DNA of 64,000 bases from Dietzia psychralcaliphila (GTDB lineage: Bacteria > Actinomycetota > Actinomycetes > Mycobacteriales > Mycobacteriaceae): positions 2,790,001-2,854,000 of the forward strand of contig NZ_CP015453.1 in the NCBI RefSeq assembly GCF_003096095.1, in the 5' to 3' direction. The notes below the pieces were generated by a model. The model was given only the letters and a program-made list of their open reading frames with translations. It did no database searches and was not told the origin of the DNA. The translations under genes were made by a program, and so were the position numbers. Positions 1-9,248 of this stretch are shown here, one piece after another (the stretch's first letter is position 1; each line of letters opens with the position of its first letter).

Positions 1-1308
1 CAGACCGGACAGCGGGTTGTTCTGGTCCATGAACTGCGACATCTGGGAGGTTCCGAAGAACTCCTTGAGCGCGGCGGTGATGGGCCGGATGTTGATCAGC
101 GACTGCGGGGTGATCGCCTCGGAGTCCTGAGTGGTCATGCGCTCGCGCACGACGCGCTCCATCCGGGACAGGCCCACGCGGACCTGGTTCTGGATGAGCT
201 CGCCGACGGTACGCAGACGACGGTTGCCGAAGTGGTCGATGTCGTCGACGTCGACCGGCACCTCGCGCCCGCCCTCGACCTGCATCGAGTTCTCGCCCGC
301 GTGGAGTCGCACGAGGTACTCGATGGTGGCGGCGATGTCCTCACGCGTGAGCGTGGTGGTGGAGTCGCCCTCGGGATCCGGCAGACCTAGCTTGCGGTTG
401 ACCTTGTAGCGGCCGACTCGCGCCAGGTCGTAACGCTTCTCCTTGAAGAACAGGTTCTCCAGGAGGGCCTCGGCGGACTCGCGGGTGGGCGGCTCGCCCG
501 GACGCAGCTTGCGGTAGATCTCGAGCAGGGCCTGATCCGTGTCCTCGACCGTGTCCTTCTCGAGCGTGGACATCATGATCTCGGAGAAGCCGTAACGCTC
601 CTTGATCTCGGTGGTGGTCCACCCGAGAGCCTTGAGCAGCACGGTCACCGACTGGCGCCGCTTGCGGTCGATACGCACACCCACGGTGTCGCGTTTGTCC
701 ACGTCGAACTCGAGCCACGCACCACGCGAGGGGATGACCTTGACGGAGTGGACGTCGCGCTCCGTGGACTTGTCGCGGTTCCGGTCGAAGTACACGCCCG
801 GGGAGCGGACGAGCTGCGAGACGACGACGCGCTCGGTGCCGTTGATGATGAACGTGCCCTTGTCCGTCATCATCGGGAAATCACCCATGAAGACGGTCTG
901 AGACTTGATCTCACCCGTCTCGGTGTTCTCGAACTCGGCGGTGACGAACAGGGGCGCCTCGTACGTGCGGTCCTTCTCGCGGCAGTCCTCCATGGAGGCC
1001 TTGACCTCTTCGAAGTACGAATCCGAGAACGAGAGCGACATGGATCCGGAGAAGTCCTCGATCGGGGAGATCTCCCTGAGGATCGACTCCAGGCCTCCCT
1101 CGAGGTTTGTGACGCCGCGTGATGCGGCCCTCTTCTGCCACTCCTCCGACCCGATGAACCACTCGAACGACTCCGTCTGGAGGTCGAGCAGTCCCGGGAC
1201 CGGCAACGGCTCGGAGAGTTTCGCGAACGAGACTCTCCGGGGCGCACCGGGAACGGTGGAAACTGACTTGGTCTGGCGGGAGACTGCCAAGATGGGTCCT
1301 TCCAGCAC
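1..1308 (-). CDS. rpoB: RNA polymerase beta subunit RpoB (partial, N-terminal 436 residues)
   Basis: This is the beta subunit of RNA polymerase, which forms part of the catalytic cleft. The window holds only the N-terminal part; the reading frame leaves at base 1. The translation follows actinobacterial RpoB throughout (an N-terminal [13 protein letters not shown]-like block, then the lobe regions). It ends inside the rifampicin-resistance region, with [18 protein letters not shown] as the last visible residues. The start chosen is GTG at 1308, giving V-L-E-G-P-I-L-A, as in rhodococcal-type RpoB. The gene lies downstream of the Mce operon on the same strand, after a 413-bp gap. At the position equivalent to E. 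coli L511 it has Met. Confidence 0.97.
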   Translation of the reverse strand, partial: MLEGPILAVSRQTKSVSTVPGAPRRVSFAKLSEPLPVPGLLDLQTESFEWFIGSEEWQKRAASRGVTNLEGGLESILREISPIEDFSGSMSLSFSDSYFEEVKASMEDCREKDRTYEAPLFVTAEFENTETGEIKSQTVFMGDFPMMTDKGTFIINGTERVVVSQLVRSPGVYFDRNRDKSTERDVHSVKVIPSRGAWLEFDVDKRDTVGVRIDRKRRQSVTVLLKALGWTTTEIKERYGFSEIMMSTLEKDTVEDTDQALLEIYRKLRPGEPPTRESAEALLENLFFKEKRYDLARVGRYKVNRKLGLPDPEGDSTTTLTREDIAATIEYLVRLHAGENSMQVEGGREVPVDVDDIDHFGNRRLRTVGELIQNQVRVGLSRMERVVRERMTTQDSEAITPQSLINIRPITAALKEFFGTSQMSQFMDQNNPLSGL

Positions 1309-1721
1309 CTCACGTGATCACCACGGGCGGTGACCACAGATGTATCTGCGAGCGGTCCGCCGACGGGTATCCACCCACGCCCGAACCGATCGAGGACTCG
1401 GAAAGCACCCGGTGAGACCGGGGACGAGCCGTCACGGACGGACGAGAGTGCAAATAGCAGCCAGCGCAACGACCTAATCTAGCGGATAGCGGCGCGGAAG
1501 TCCAGCCGTCCACGGGAGTGATCCCGGAGGCTGTTCGCGGGCGGGTGCGTCGTCCGTCCCTGCGCTGGTTGCCCTCGTGGCTCTCGCCTCATCGGCTCCC
1601 GGTCGGGACGTCGCACCGGCGGGCGTTCTGATCGCCCGATGCCCCTAAAGGGTGACGGGTCAGAGGCCGTTCGTCAAGGATCCGGCGCGGTCCGGCCCGG
1701 GATCGACCCTCCGCCGACCCG
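1309..1721. other. 413-bp gap upstream of rpoB
   Basis: I see no convincing gene here. The part nearest rpoB probably holds its promoter and a leader of about 160 nt. The part near 1653-1724 holds a 9-bp inverted repeat (TGACGGGTC at 1653-1661 and GACCCGTCA at 1716-1724) with a C/G-rich interior. It encloses the stop of the last Mce-associated gene and could help end that transcript. The long loop makes this weak. Confidence 0.5.
1476..1504 (-). promoter_or_regulatory. possible rpoB promoter
   Basis: On the minus strand TAGATT (1481-1476) fits a TAnnnT -10. TGGACT (1504-1499) lies 17 nt upstream and matches four of six bases of TTGACA. Transcription would start near 1469 and leave a leader of about 160 nt before the GTG of rpoB. 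This is inference from spacing only. Confidence 0.35.
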
Positions 1722-2594
1722 TCAGGAGGGCAGGTCGGGGATCCGGGACAGCTTCCAGACGCCGTCGATCCTGTCCAGGCCGACCAGGTAGGTGCCGCTG
1801 GTGCTGCCGGCCGCGACGCCGTCACGGGTCATCGACACGTCCTGCACGAGCAGCACTTCGGCCTTGTCCCCATCGAGGTAGGACAGACCCGCCTCACGGA
1901 CCTGCGCCTCGACGGCGGTGGCAGACTGCTCGTAGCTGTCGCGGAGCGCGGGCCAGTTCTCGTCCAGCTCTGTCACGAGTGCCGGCGTGAGGAACTCCCC
2001 CAGCGAGTCGTGGTACTCGTCGAGCGTCTCGTGGTCGATGGCGACCAGTCGCTGGACGTTGGTGCTCGCCGCGGTCAGGACCGCGTCGGTGGCGGCCTGA
2101 TCGACGAACGCCTGGTTGTCCACGTCCACGCCGGGTCCGGTGGCCAGGAACGCACCCGTGGCTCCCGCCACCAGTCCCACCGCGAGTGCCGCGTACGCGA
2201 GCGACCGGCCCCGGGGTAGCCCGGCGCCCGACGTCGTCCCGGCACCGTCGGCGCCCCCTGTATCGGTGGCGGTCCCGGCACCGTCGGTGGCGGTCACTGT
2301 GTCGGTGGCGGTCACTGTGTCGGTGGCGGTCACTGTGTCGGTGGCGGTCACTGTGTCGGTGGCGGTCACTGTGTCGGTGGCGGTCACTGTGTCGGTGGCG
2401 GTCGCTGTGTCGCTGGCGGTCCCGGCACCGTCGGTGGTCCCCGTGTCGGTGGTCCCCGTGTCGGCGATGTCGTCGTCGTCACGGGTCTCGTCCGCCCGGG
2501 AACCGACCTCGGACCTGGCCGATCCTGCGTGACCGGCCAGCCGTCGGCGAGCGGGCTGGACGACAGGCTTCTGGGTCCTCTTAATGGGTGGCAT
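1722..2594 (-). CDS. Mce-associated membrane protein with TVTATD tandem repeats
   Basis: The product is 290 aa: a charged and Thr/Asp-rich N-terminal cytoplasmic region, one transmembrane segment at about residues 131-152, and an external domain of about 135 aa. The topology, and the ending in a Tyr-Leu-Val...Trp-Lys-Leu pattern, fit the Mce-associated (Mas/Mam) proteins that close mce operons and stabilise the importer. It is the last gene of the operon, 20 bp after the preceding Mas gene. Residues about 63-104 are six copies of a six-residue unit (TVTATD) from an 18-bp DNA repeat. This part is probably a flexible spacer and is not expected in homologues. Function is inferred from context and topology. 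Confidence 0.8.
   Translation of the reverse strand: MPPIKRTQKPVVQPARRRLAGHAGSARSEVGSRADETRDDDDIADTGTTDTGTTDGAGTASDTATATDTVTATDTVTATDTVTATDTVTATDTVTATDTVTATDGAGTATDTGGADGAGTTSGAGLPRGRSLAYAALAVGLVAGATGAFLATGPGVDVDNQAFVDQAATDAVLTAASTNVQRLVAIDHETLDEYHDSLGEFLTPALVTELDENWPALRDSYEQSATAVEAQVREAGLSYLDGDKAEVLLVQDVSMTRDGVAAGSTSGTYLVGLDRIDGVWKLSRIPDLPS
2286..2411. repeat. 18-bp tandem repeat, six identical copies plus one variant
   Basis: The unit GGTGGCGGTCACTGTGTC is repeated without change at 2286-2393 (six copies). A seventh at 2394-2411 differs by one base, and degenerate copies flank both ends. It is in frame inside the Mce-associated gene, so copy-number change would lengthen or shorten the N-terminal region by six residues without a frameshift. 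Confidence 0.97.
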
Positions 2595-2614
2595 CAGTTA
2601 TTCAGCGTCCTTAT

Positions 2615-3364
2615 TCATCGGCCGGCGGAGGTGGTCGGCGCGGTGGTCGACTCCTCCTGCGTGTCGGAGTCCTCGGAGCCGGCGTCGGCGTCGGCGTCGG
2701 CGGAATTGGTGTCCGTGTTCCCGTCACCATCCTGGGCCCCCGGCGCCTCCAGCTCCTGCACGGACTGACTCGAGGTCCCGACCGGCACCGTCACGCCCAC
2801 CTGGTTGACCGCGTCGGCCTTCCACGTGCCGTCCTCCCGGATGAGGTCCACGCGCATCGCCTGCCGACCCGTGATGTCGTCCTGGCCCTCCCGCTCGGAG
2901 TGGGCGGTGAAGACCACCAGCACCGCCGCATCGCCCGCTTCGAGGTCGAGGACCTCGACAGCGGCCTGGGAGACGGTCGCCGTGGTGACCGCCTTCTGCT
3001 CCACGACACGGGTGCGGACATCGTCCGCCCACTGCTCCTGCTCCACGAGGAAGTCACCCGTCGAGGCATCGGCGAGCTGCTGCAACGATTCGTCCACGTT
3101 GCGGTGATCGAAGCTGAACGCGTTGATGATCACCTGCGACGCCACCTCGGAGACGGCCTCCCGCTCGGTCGCGACCTCGTGGGCGGATCGCGCTTCGGCG
3201 TAACGCCAGCCGAACACGCCCAGCACCGCGAGACCGGCCACCAGCACGACGATCGAGAGGACCGCCAGCCACCTCGGGACGGCCCGGTTCCCCTCGGTGC
3301 CGGCGCCCTCGGAGCCGTCCCCCGCTGCGCGGCCGCCGCCCCTGATCTTGCCCTGCGAACTCAT
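2615..3364 (-). CDS. Mce-associated membrane protein
   Basis: The product is 249 aa. It has a short basic/Gly-rich cytoplasmic start, one transmembrane helix at about residues 32-53, then an extracytoplasmic domain of about 150 aa with the alternating pattern seen in Mce-associated proteins. The C-terminal tail is Asp/Ala/Thr-rich and low in complexity. I start at ATG 3364 rather than at further-upstream codons because the homologous part begins here and because a TAGCGT hexamer lies 7 nt before this ATG. It follows mceF after 53 bp, the first real gap in the operon, so it may also have its own promoter. Confidence 0.8.
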   Translation of the reverse strand: MSSQGKIRGGGRAAGDGSEGAGTEGNRAVPRWLAVLSIVVLVAGLAVLGVFGWRYAEARSAHEVATEREAVSEVASQVIINAFSFDHRNVDESLQQLADASTGDFLVEQEQWADDVRTRVVEQKAVTTATVSQAAVEVLDLEAGDAAVLVVFTAHSEREGQDDITGRQAMRVDLIREDGTWKADAVNQVGVTVPVGTSSQSVQELEAPGAQDGDGNTDTNSADADADAGSEDSDTQEESTTAPTTSAGR

Positions 3365-3371
3365 GGCGGCG

Positions 3372-3377
3372 ACGCTA
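3372..3377 (-). promoter_or_regulatory. possible -10 element for a leaderless transcript
   Basis: TAGCGT on the minus strand (3377-3372) fits TAnnnT and lies 7 nt before the ATG at 3364, so transcription could start at or near the first codon. The same hexamer is found at similar distance before hadA, menG and menC in this window. No convincing -35 is seen. Confidence 0.4.
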
Positions 3378-3417
3378 CCTGAACCAGGGCGCCCCGGATC
3401 ACCGCCCGGTCGCCCGG

Positions 3418-4662
3418 TCACCGCGGGATCAGTCCCTGCAGGACCGCGAGCTGCTCGGCGGCCACGGACAGGTTCAACCGGTCCGGGTCGATCTTGGGCT
3501 TGGCGTCCCAGGGCTGCGTGACGCCCGGGTAGGCGTACTCGACCCGGTCGGCGCCGCGCACGGCGGTGGGGCTGCCGAGCGGAACCGTGCACTCGGCGTC
3601 GTAGTTCGGCGGGAAGTTCTGTTCCTGCGGGTCGAATGACGGGTCCTGCGCCCTGATCTGGTTGATGATGTCCCAGGTGCCTTCATAACCCTGGGTACAC
3701 GGCGTGGGGTTGTCCATCTCCAGGACCAGACCGAAGTGGATGGTGCCGTCGCCCGGTGCCACCGACAGGCCGCCGGCCGCCAGGGCCGGCAGCAACTGCA
3801 GGAGCACCTTGAACGACGGCGCGAGCGGGTCCACGGTCTTCATGGTGGTCGACAGGTTCCCGATGGTCCGGGTGAGCGGCTCGCCGGAGTTCTCCACCAG
3901 GAACCGCGTCTCGTCCGCGAACTCGGGCCCGGTGGTGATGAGACGCTCGAGGTCGGAGTCGGAGTCACGCAGGGCCTCGGTCACCGTACGCAGGTCGCGG
4001 GAGAAGCTGATGATCTCCGCGGACTGGTCGGCCTGGGTGTCGAGGACGGTCGCCCCGTCCCGGATGAGGGCCTGCAGTTGCGGCATGGTGCGGATCCCGG
4101 AATCGGAGATGCGGATGAGGGAGTCCGAGAGTCGCTGGAGTTGCGGTCCCCGACCCTCGATCGCGGTACCCAACTCGTCGACCATCACCTCGAGGTCGTC
4201 GAGCGGCACCGACCGGGACAGCTCGTCGACCGAGGCCAGCAGGTCCTCCACGCGTACCGGCAACGCCTCGCGGCCCGCGCTGATCACGTCACCGTCCTGC
4301 AGATACGGCTCGGAGTAGGAGTTGGGCCGCAGGTCCACGAACTGCTCGCCGATCGCGGAGCGGTTGGCCACCACGGCCACGGTGTCCGCCGGGATGTCCG
4401 GAGCACTGGAATCCAGGTCGAGTTCGACCCGGACCCCGTCGTCGGTGAGCGAGAGCTCGCCGATTCGCCCGACGGGGGTGCCGCGGTAGTTGACCGCCGC
4501 GTTGGTGAACACACCTCCGGTATCGGGCAGGTCCAGGTAGACCTGGTACTGACCGATCCCGAACAACGAGGGCAGCCGCACGTAGTTGGCCCCGACGTAA
4601 CTGATCCCCACTGCTGCGATCACGCAGAAGGCGATGAGCTGGGTCTTGAGTATCTTGCTCAC
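3418..4662 (-). CDS. mceF: MCE family protein, MceF position
   Basis: This is the sixth Mce subunit of a cell-envelope lipid importer. The 414-aa product has an N-terminal anchor helix (about residues 7-27) and an MCE/MlaD domain at about 35-115 (NYRGTPVGRIGEL motif). A long helical region at about 150-290 is expected to form the tunnel with the other Mce subunits. The C-terminal tail has two Cys residues and a Tyr-rich end. Its start overlaps the mceE stop by 4 nt (ATGA), so translation is coupled. The subunit letter comes from its position in the operon. The transported lipid cannot be read from sequence. Confidence 0.92.
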   Translation of the reverse strand: MSKILKTQLIAFCVIAAVGISYVGANYVRLPSLFGIGQYQVYLDLPDTGGVFTNAAVNYRGTPVGRIGELSLTDDGVRVELDLDSSAPDIPADTVAVVANRSAIGEQFVDLRPNSYSEPYLQDGDVISAGREALPVRVEDLLASVDELSRSVPLDDLEVMVDELGTAIEGRGPQLQRLSDSLIRISDSGIRTMPQLQALIRDGATVLDTQADQSAEIISFSRDLRTVTEALRDSDSDLERLITTGPEFADETRFLVENSGEPLTRTIGNLSTTMKTVDPLAPSFKVLLQLLPALAAGGLSVAPGDGTIHFGLVLEMDNPTPCTQGYEGTWDIINQIRAQDPSFDPQEQNFPPNYDAECTVPLGSPTAVRGADRVEYAYPGVTQPWDAKPKIDPDRLNLSVAAEQLAVLQGLIPR

Positions 4663-5915
4663 TGGTATCCGGGCTCCCCTGGTTCAGGCAGGTAGTTCTC
4701 GGAGAACTCCGAGGTACCCGGCGCGGGCCTGGGCGTGACCGCCCGGTCCATGATCGGCGGGATGGGCAACAGCGGCAGGACGATGGTGGTCCGCCTGTCG
4801 GGGCCGTTTCCGTTCACCCAGGGGTTGCCTGGGTCGACGTTGTACGGGCCACTCGTGGTGTTCGGGTAGATCGGCACCGGATCACCCTGGTTCGCGCCGA
4901 GGTTACGGAGCGTCTCGGAGATCGTCGCATCCACGGAGAGGAACACGTTCGCCGAGCCGCCGACGCTCGTCTGAATCGACGCGTCGGGGAAGGGGAAGGT
5001 GGGGACGAACCCGACAAGGTCGATGAGCTCCGGAGTCGACTCACCCAGGTACTGCAGCACCGGACGCAGTGATCGCAGGTCCGCGATGATGTCCTCCCGG
5101 CTGGTGAGCAGGATGTCGGATCCCACCTGCCCGAGCGCGTCGACCCGGCGCAACATCTCCACTAGCTGGGGGCGCTGCTCCTCGAGGACCGCCACCCCGG
5201 CGGGCAGCTCGTCGAGAGCGGCCTGGATCTGTTCCCGCTGGTCGTTGGCGCGGGCCGTCATCAGATTGACGCCCTCGAGTGCATCGGTGATGCTGTCGCG
5301 CTGACGGTTGAGTCCGGAGATGAGCTCGTCCGCCGAGCGCAGGGTCTCGGTGAGCCCCTCCTCGCGACCGTCGGTCACCGCGCGCAGCTCCGCGACGATC
5401 GGCTGGATCTGGTCCACGCCGCCGCCGTTGAGGAGCAGCGAGAGTGCACCGAGCACCTGCTCGATGTCCGTGGCCGTCCGACTGTTCGAGGTCGAGATCA
5501 CATCGCCGTCGGACAACCTGCCGGCGGGCGGTTCGTCCTCGGGTGGGGTCAGTTGGACGAACTTCTCCCCCAGGAGGTTGGTCTGCTGGATCGACGCCTC
5601 CACGTTGGAGGGCAGGTCGAGGTCGTCGCGCAGGATGATCTCCACCCGCGCCGTCCACCCGTCCTCCGCGAGCGAGACGCCCGAGACGCGTCCGGCGTCG
5701 AGTCCGTTGACCTTGACGCTGGACTGGAGGACCAGGTCGAGCACGTCGTCGAACTGGACGGCCACCGTGATGGGGTCGTCCCCCACGTCGGCACCGCCCG
5801 GCAGCGTGTAGTCCTCGAGGTCCATGGAGCAGCCGGACACCAGCGCGGTGACCACGGCGGCGACGCCGAGGGCACGGATTCTGCGGTTGACGACGGGAAC
5901 TGTGTGTCGGCTCAT
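4659..5915 (-). CDS. mceE: MCE family lipoprotein, MceE position
   Basis: This 418-aa product has a lipoprotein signal peptide. The n-region holds three arginines, then a hydrophobic stretch ends in LVSGC, with Cys29 as the lipidated residue. The lipoprotein is nearly always the fifth mce gene (LprK type), which agrees with its place here. An MCE domain (about residues 45-130) and a coiled helical region (about 155-300) follow. It is expected to sit on the outer face of the plasma membrane as part of the Mce tunnel. It overlaps mceD upstream and mceF downstream by 4 nt each. Confidence 0.93.
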   Translation of the reverse strand: MSRHTVPVVNRRIRALGVAAVVTALVSGCSMDLEDYTLPGGADVGDDPITVAVQFDDVLDLVLQSSVKVNGLDAGRVSGVSLAEDGWTARVEIILRDDLDLPSNVEASIQQTNLLGEKFVQLTPPEDEPPAGRLSDGDVISTSNSRTATDIEQVLGALSLLLNGGGVDQIQPIVAELRAVTDGREEGLTETLRSADELISGLNRQRDSITDALEGVNLMTARANDQREQIQAALDELPAGVAVLEEQRPQLVEMLRRVDALGQVGSDILLTSREDIIADLRSLRPVLQYLGESTPELIDLVGFVPTFPFPDASIQTSVGGSANVFLSVDATISETLRNLGANQGDPVPIYPNTTSGPYNVDPGNPWVNGNGPDRRTTIVLPLLPIPPIMDRAVTPRPAPGTSEFSENYLPEPGEPGYQ

Positions 5916-7141
5916 CCCCGACCCCCTTCCGAGGCGGGCGTCATCGGCCAGCCGTAGTTGCCCGGAACCGTCCCGGGGACTGGGATCGACTGCTTCATCT
6001 CGCCTGCCAGGATGCCGAGCGGCAGGTCGGGGTTGGAGGCCCGGAGTTCGCGGTTGCGCTCCGGCGCGAGCGCCTCACAGGCCTGGATGTCAGCGCGACG
6101 CAGGTTGTCCAGTTCCCTCAGCATCTCGTCCCCCGGGTTGAGACGGCTCAGCGTCATGAGTGAGCACAGGACGCCGGCCGGGTCCTGCTTCTCCGGCAGG
6201 TTCGCGCGCAGCGACAGGGAACCCGACTCGGAGTCGTAGGCGCCGATGAGGTTGGACAGGGCCAGCGGAGCCGTCTTGAGGATCTCCTCGAGATCGTCGC
6301 GCTGGTCGACGGTGATCTGACTGAGGGTCACCAGCCGGTCCGCGTTGCTCCGGATCACGTCCTGGTTGTCGCGAACCAGCCGGGCCACGTCGGCGAGCGC
6401 GTAGCTGAGTTCACCCAGGGCCCCCTGGAGGTCCTCCCGCTGACCCGACACGGTCCGGTTGAACGTCGCCATCTGGGTGTTGAACTCGCGCACCTGCGCG
6501 TCGTTCTGCGCAAGCATGGTGACGAACGACTGCAGATTGACCACGGTCTCGCTGATGTCCTGGCTCGAGTCCGCCAGCGTCGTGGCGGCCTTGGACAGTT
6601 CGTCGATCGACCGTCCGAGTGCCGCGCCGTTGCCACCGAGGGTGTCGGCGGACGTGGTCACGAACCGGTCGAGGGCGCCGTCCTTGTTGGCGCCGTCGGG
6701 CCCGAGGGCGTCCGTGAGGTCCTTGACCGACGCGTACAGCTTGTCCACCTCGACGGGCGTCGCGGTCCGCTCGAGCGGGATGTGCGCCCCGGACTCCATG
6801 ACGGGCCCTCCCGAGTACGCGGGGAGGAGCTGGATGGTGCGGTCCGGGATGACCGACGGGGTCACCTGGACGGCCTTGGCGTCGGCGGGGACCTCGATAC
6901 CCCTGTTGACGTGCAGCTTGACCTCGACGGTGTCGCCCATCGGGGTGACCTCGTCGACGGAGCCGACGGTCACCCCGAGGATCCGGACGTCGGTGCCCTG
7001 CGAGACGCCGACGGCCGAGGGGAAGGTCGCGGTGATGGTGGTCCGACCCATCCGCGTGACGGCGAGGTAGGTGACCGCCACGATCGCGACGACGACGACG
7101 AGGAGCAGCGCGACCAGCCAGTACGGCAGCTTCTTGTGCAT
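5912..7141 (-). CDS. mceD: MCE family protein, MceD position
   Basis: The 409-aa subunit has an N-terminal transmembrane anchor (about residues 6-28, Val/Ala-rich). An MCE domain at about 35-115 begins TTITATFPSAVGVSQGTDVRI. Long amphipathic helices follow to about residue 290, then a C-terminal tail with two Cys. It is the fourth subunit of the Mce substrate-conducting assembly. The start ATG at 7141 shares one base with the mceC stop. Confidence 0.92.
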   Translation of the reverse strand: MHKKLPYWLVALLLVVVVAIVAVTYLAVTRMGRTTITATFPSAVGVSQGTDVRILGVTVGSVDEVTPMGDTVEVKLHVNRGIEVPADAKAVQVTPSVIPDRTIQLLPAYSGGPVMESGAHIPLERTATPVEVDKLYASVKDLTDALGPDGANKDGALDRFVTTSADTLGGNGAALGRSIDELSKAATTLADSSQDISETVVNLQSFVTMLAQNDAQVREFNTQMATFNRTVSGQREDLQGALGELSYALADVARLVRDNQDVIRSNADRLVTLSQITVDQRDDLEEILKTAPLALSNLIGAYDSESGSLSLRANLPEKQDPAGVLCSLMTLSRLNPGDEMLRELDNLRRADIQACEALAPERNRELRASNPDLPLGILAGEMKQSIPVPGTVPGNYGWPMTPASEGGRG

Positions 7142-8163
7142 CAGTTGATCCCACTCTGTCGGGCCGGTGCGCGGGCGCCGGGATAGAAGGGCGGTTCGGG
7201 GATGCCCGGCGGGACGAGGTTGGTGACCACCGAGTCGAACCAGCGACCGGTGCCCAGCAAGTTGGCGTAGAGCCGGTAGAAGGGCGCCAGGTTGTGGATC
7301 GACTTCTTCAGCTCCTCCTCGTGGTCGGTGAGGACCGCCAGCGCGGAGTCCAGGCTGTCGAGGGTCGGCCCGAACTCGGCCTCGTTCTCCGCGACGAACC
7401 TCCGGAGCTCGATCGACAGACCACGGGTGGAGGCCAACACGAGCTTGAGCGCCTCCGAGCGGCCGTTGAGCTCGCCCAGGAGCTGACCGGTCCCGACGAT
7501 GAGCCTCCGGAAGTCCTCGTTGCGCTCCGCGAGGATCGCCGAACTGGTCCTGGTGGCCTCGAGCAGCTCACGGAGTTCGGCGTCGCGGCTGGACAGCGTC
7601 TGGGACAACCGGGCCACGCCGTCGACCGCTCCGCGGAACTCTTCGGGTGAGGCCTGCATCGCGTCGGTGAGCGTGTCCAGGCTCTCGGCGAGTTTCGCGT
7701 CGTCGATCTGGTCCAGTGTCTCGGCGGCCGAGGAGAACGCGGTGACCACGTCGTAGGGCGCCACCGTGCGGTCGAGCGGGATCGGTTCGGATCGGTCCAA
7801 CTCGCCGTTCCCCGCCGGGATGAGTGCGAGGTACTTCTGGCCCAGGACGGTCTTGACCTGGATGCTCGCCCGCGTGTCGTCCCCGAGCCATGCGTCCTTG
7901 GTCCGGAAGCCCACGACGACCTTGTCCCCGTCGAGTTCGACGTCCGTCACCACACCGACCTTGACGCCGGCCACACGGACCTCGTTGCCGTCGGTCAGCC
8001 CGGCCGCTTCGGAGAAGTGCGCCGAGTACTTGGGCCCGGCACCCACGAAGGGCAACGAGTCCAGGCTGAACGCCGTCATGGTGAGAACCAGGATCACCAC
8101 CACACCGACCGCGCCGATCGTGGCGTTCCCGAACCTGGGTTCGCTCGGCCTGCGCTTACTCAT
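7141..8163 (-). CDS. mceC: MCE family protein, MceC position
   Basis: This is a 340-aa Mce subunit with an anchor helix at about residues 14-36 and an MCE domain at about 40-120 (TDGNEVRVAGVKVGVV). A helical region lies at about 140-300, and the C-terminus is short. I start at ATG 8163 (M-S-K-R-R-P), which overlaps the mceB stop by 4 nt. An in-frame extension upstream would run back into mceB and does not look like Mce sequence. It is the shortest of the six Mce subunits here. Confidence 0.92.
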   Translation of the reverse strand: MSKRRPSEPRFGNATIGAVGVVVILVLTMTAFSLDSLPFVGAGPKYSAHFSEAAGLTDGNEVRVAGVKVGVVTDVELDGDKVVVGFRTKDAWLGDDTRASIQVKTVLGQKYLALIPAGNGELDRSEPIPLDRTVAPYDVVTAFSSAAETLDQIDDAKLAESLDTLTDAMQASPEEFRGAVDGVARLSQTLSSRDAELRELLEATRTSSAILAERNEDFRRLIVGTGQLLGELNGRSEALKLVLASTRGLSIELRRFVAENEAEFGPTLDSLDSALAVLTDHEEELKKSIHNLAPFYRLYANLLGTGRWFDSVVTNLVPPGIPEPPFYPGARAPARQSGIN

Positions 8164-9248
8164 GAGATCCCCCCATGACACCGGGGCGCCACATTGGTGT
8201 ACACCGGGTGATTGACTGTCGGGCCGCCGCTCGGCAGGAGGTTGGGCACGTTGGTACCCGGACCGCTCACCACGTCGAGTCCACAGAGATAGAACTGGAA
8301 CCACGACCCGAACGACCCCATCCGGATGAGATTGTCGGTCTTGACCGGCATGTTCTGCAGAACCGTGCTGAGGGTGTCCCGGTTGGCGGTGATGTCGTCC
8401 GTGACCAGCTTGAGGTGATCGAGCGACTCGGTGACGCTCGGCCGGGTCGCGGTGACCACGTTCTCCGCGGAGGACGTCAGATCGGCTATCGAGTCGAGCG
8501 AGCTACCGATCGCGTCGCGCTCCTCGGCGAGTCCCTCCACCAGCTGCCTGGTGGTCACCACGAGCTGCTGGAACTGGACGTCCCGCTCGTTGATCGTCTG
8601 CAGGACCCGGGTGAGGTTGTCGATGACCTCCCCGATCACCTGATCACGGTCGGCGAGGTGGTTGGTGAGCTGCCCGGTCTGCTGGACCAGGTTCGCGACG
8701 GTCCCGCCCTCGCCTTGCAGTACACGGACGAGCGAGTCCGCGAGTGCGTTGACGTCCTCCGGCTGCAATGTGGTGAACAGCGGCCTGAAACCGTTGAACA
8801 GCGCCGTGAGGTCCACGGCGGGCGAGGTGTTCTCGATTCCGATGGTCGTCCCCTCCGGCATCATCGGCGCCACTGGCCCGGGTTCACGGCTGATGTTCAT
8901 GTAGCGCTGACCGATCATGTTGCGTAGCCGCAGCGAGAGGTGGACGTTGGCCGGCAGCGTGCGGTCACCGGACATGGTGAAGTCCACCCTTGCCTGGTCC
9001 CGGTCGTGGATCTCGAAGCCGGTCACGTGACCCACCACGACGCCGGCGATCCGGACGTCGTCGCCCTCCTCGAGCATCGTCACGTCGGAGAAGATCGCCG
9101 AGTACTCGGTCCCGGCCTCGCGGGTGCCACCGCGGATGGTGGTGGCGAGGACCGTGCTCAGCAGGATGGTGACCACCACGAAGATCGCCAGCTTGACGAA
9201 CGATCCCAGGACGCCCCCTCGGAAGAGAGCCTTGATCTTGGTGCTCAT
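8160..9248 (-). CDS. mceB: MCE family protein, MceB position
   Basis: This is a 362-aa Mce subunit. A basic start is followed by an anchor helix (about residues 14-36), an MCE domain (about 40-120, with EGDDVRIAGVVVGHV) and a helical middle part. The end carries two Cys near the C-terminus. I start at ATG 9248 (M-S-T-K-I-K), which overlaps the mceA stop by 4 nt; the 18-codon upstream extension lies inside mceA. It is the second subunit of the lipid-import tunnel and is translated together with mceA and mceC. Confidence 0.92.
   Translation of the reverse strand: MSTKIKALFRGGVLGSFVKLAIFVVVTILLSTVLATTIRGGTREAGTEYSAIFSDVTMLEEGDDVRIAGVVVGHVTGFEIHDRDQARVDFTMSGDRTLPANVHLSLRLRNMIGQRYMNISREPGPVAPMMPEGTTIGIENTSPAVDLTALFNGFRPLFTTLQPEDVNALADSLVRVLQGEGGTVANLVQQTGQLTNHLADRDQVIGEVIDNLTRVLQTINERDVQFQQLVVTTRQLVEGLAEERDAIGSSLDSIADLTSSAENVVTATRPSVTESLDHLKLVTDDITANRDTLSTVLQNMPVKTDNLIRMGSFGSWFQFYLCGLDVVSGPGTNVPNLLPSGGPTVNHPVYTNVAPRCHGGIS

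Noticed and set aside
1653-1724. 9-bp inverted repeat around the end of the Mce operon as a definite terminator
   Set aside because: The loop is over 50 nt and one arm contains the stop codon, so it is too weak to call as a terminator; mentioned only in the gap entry.
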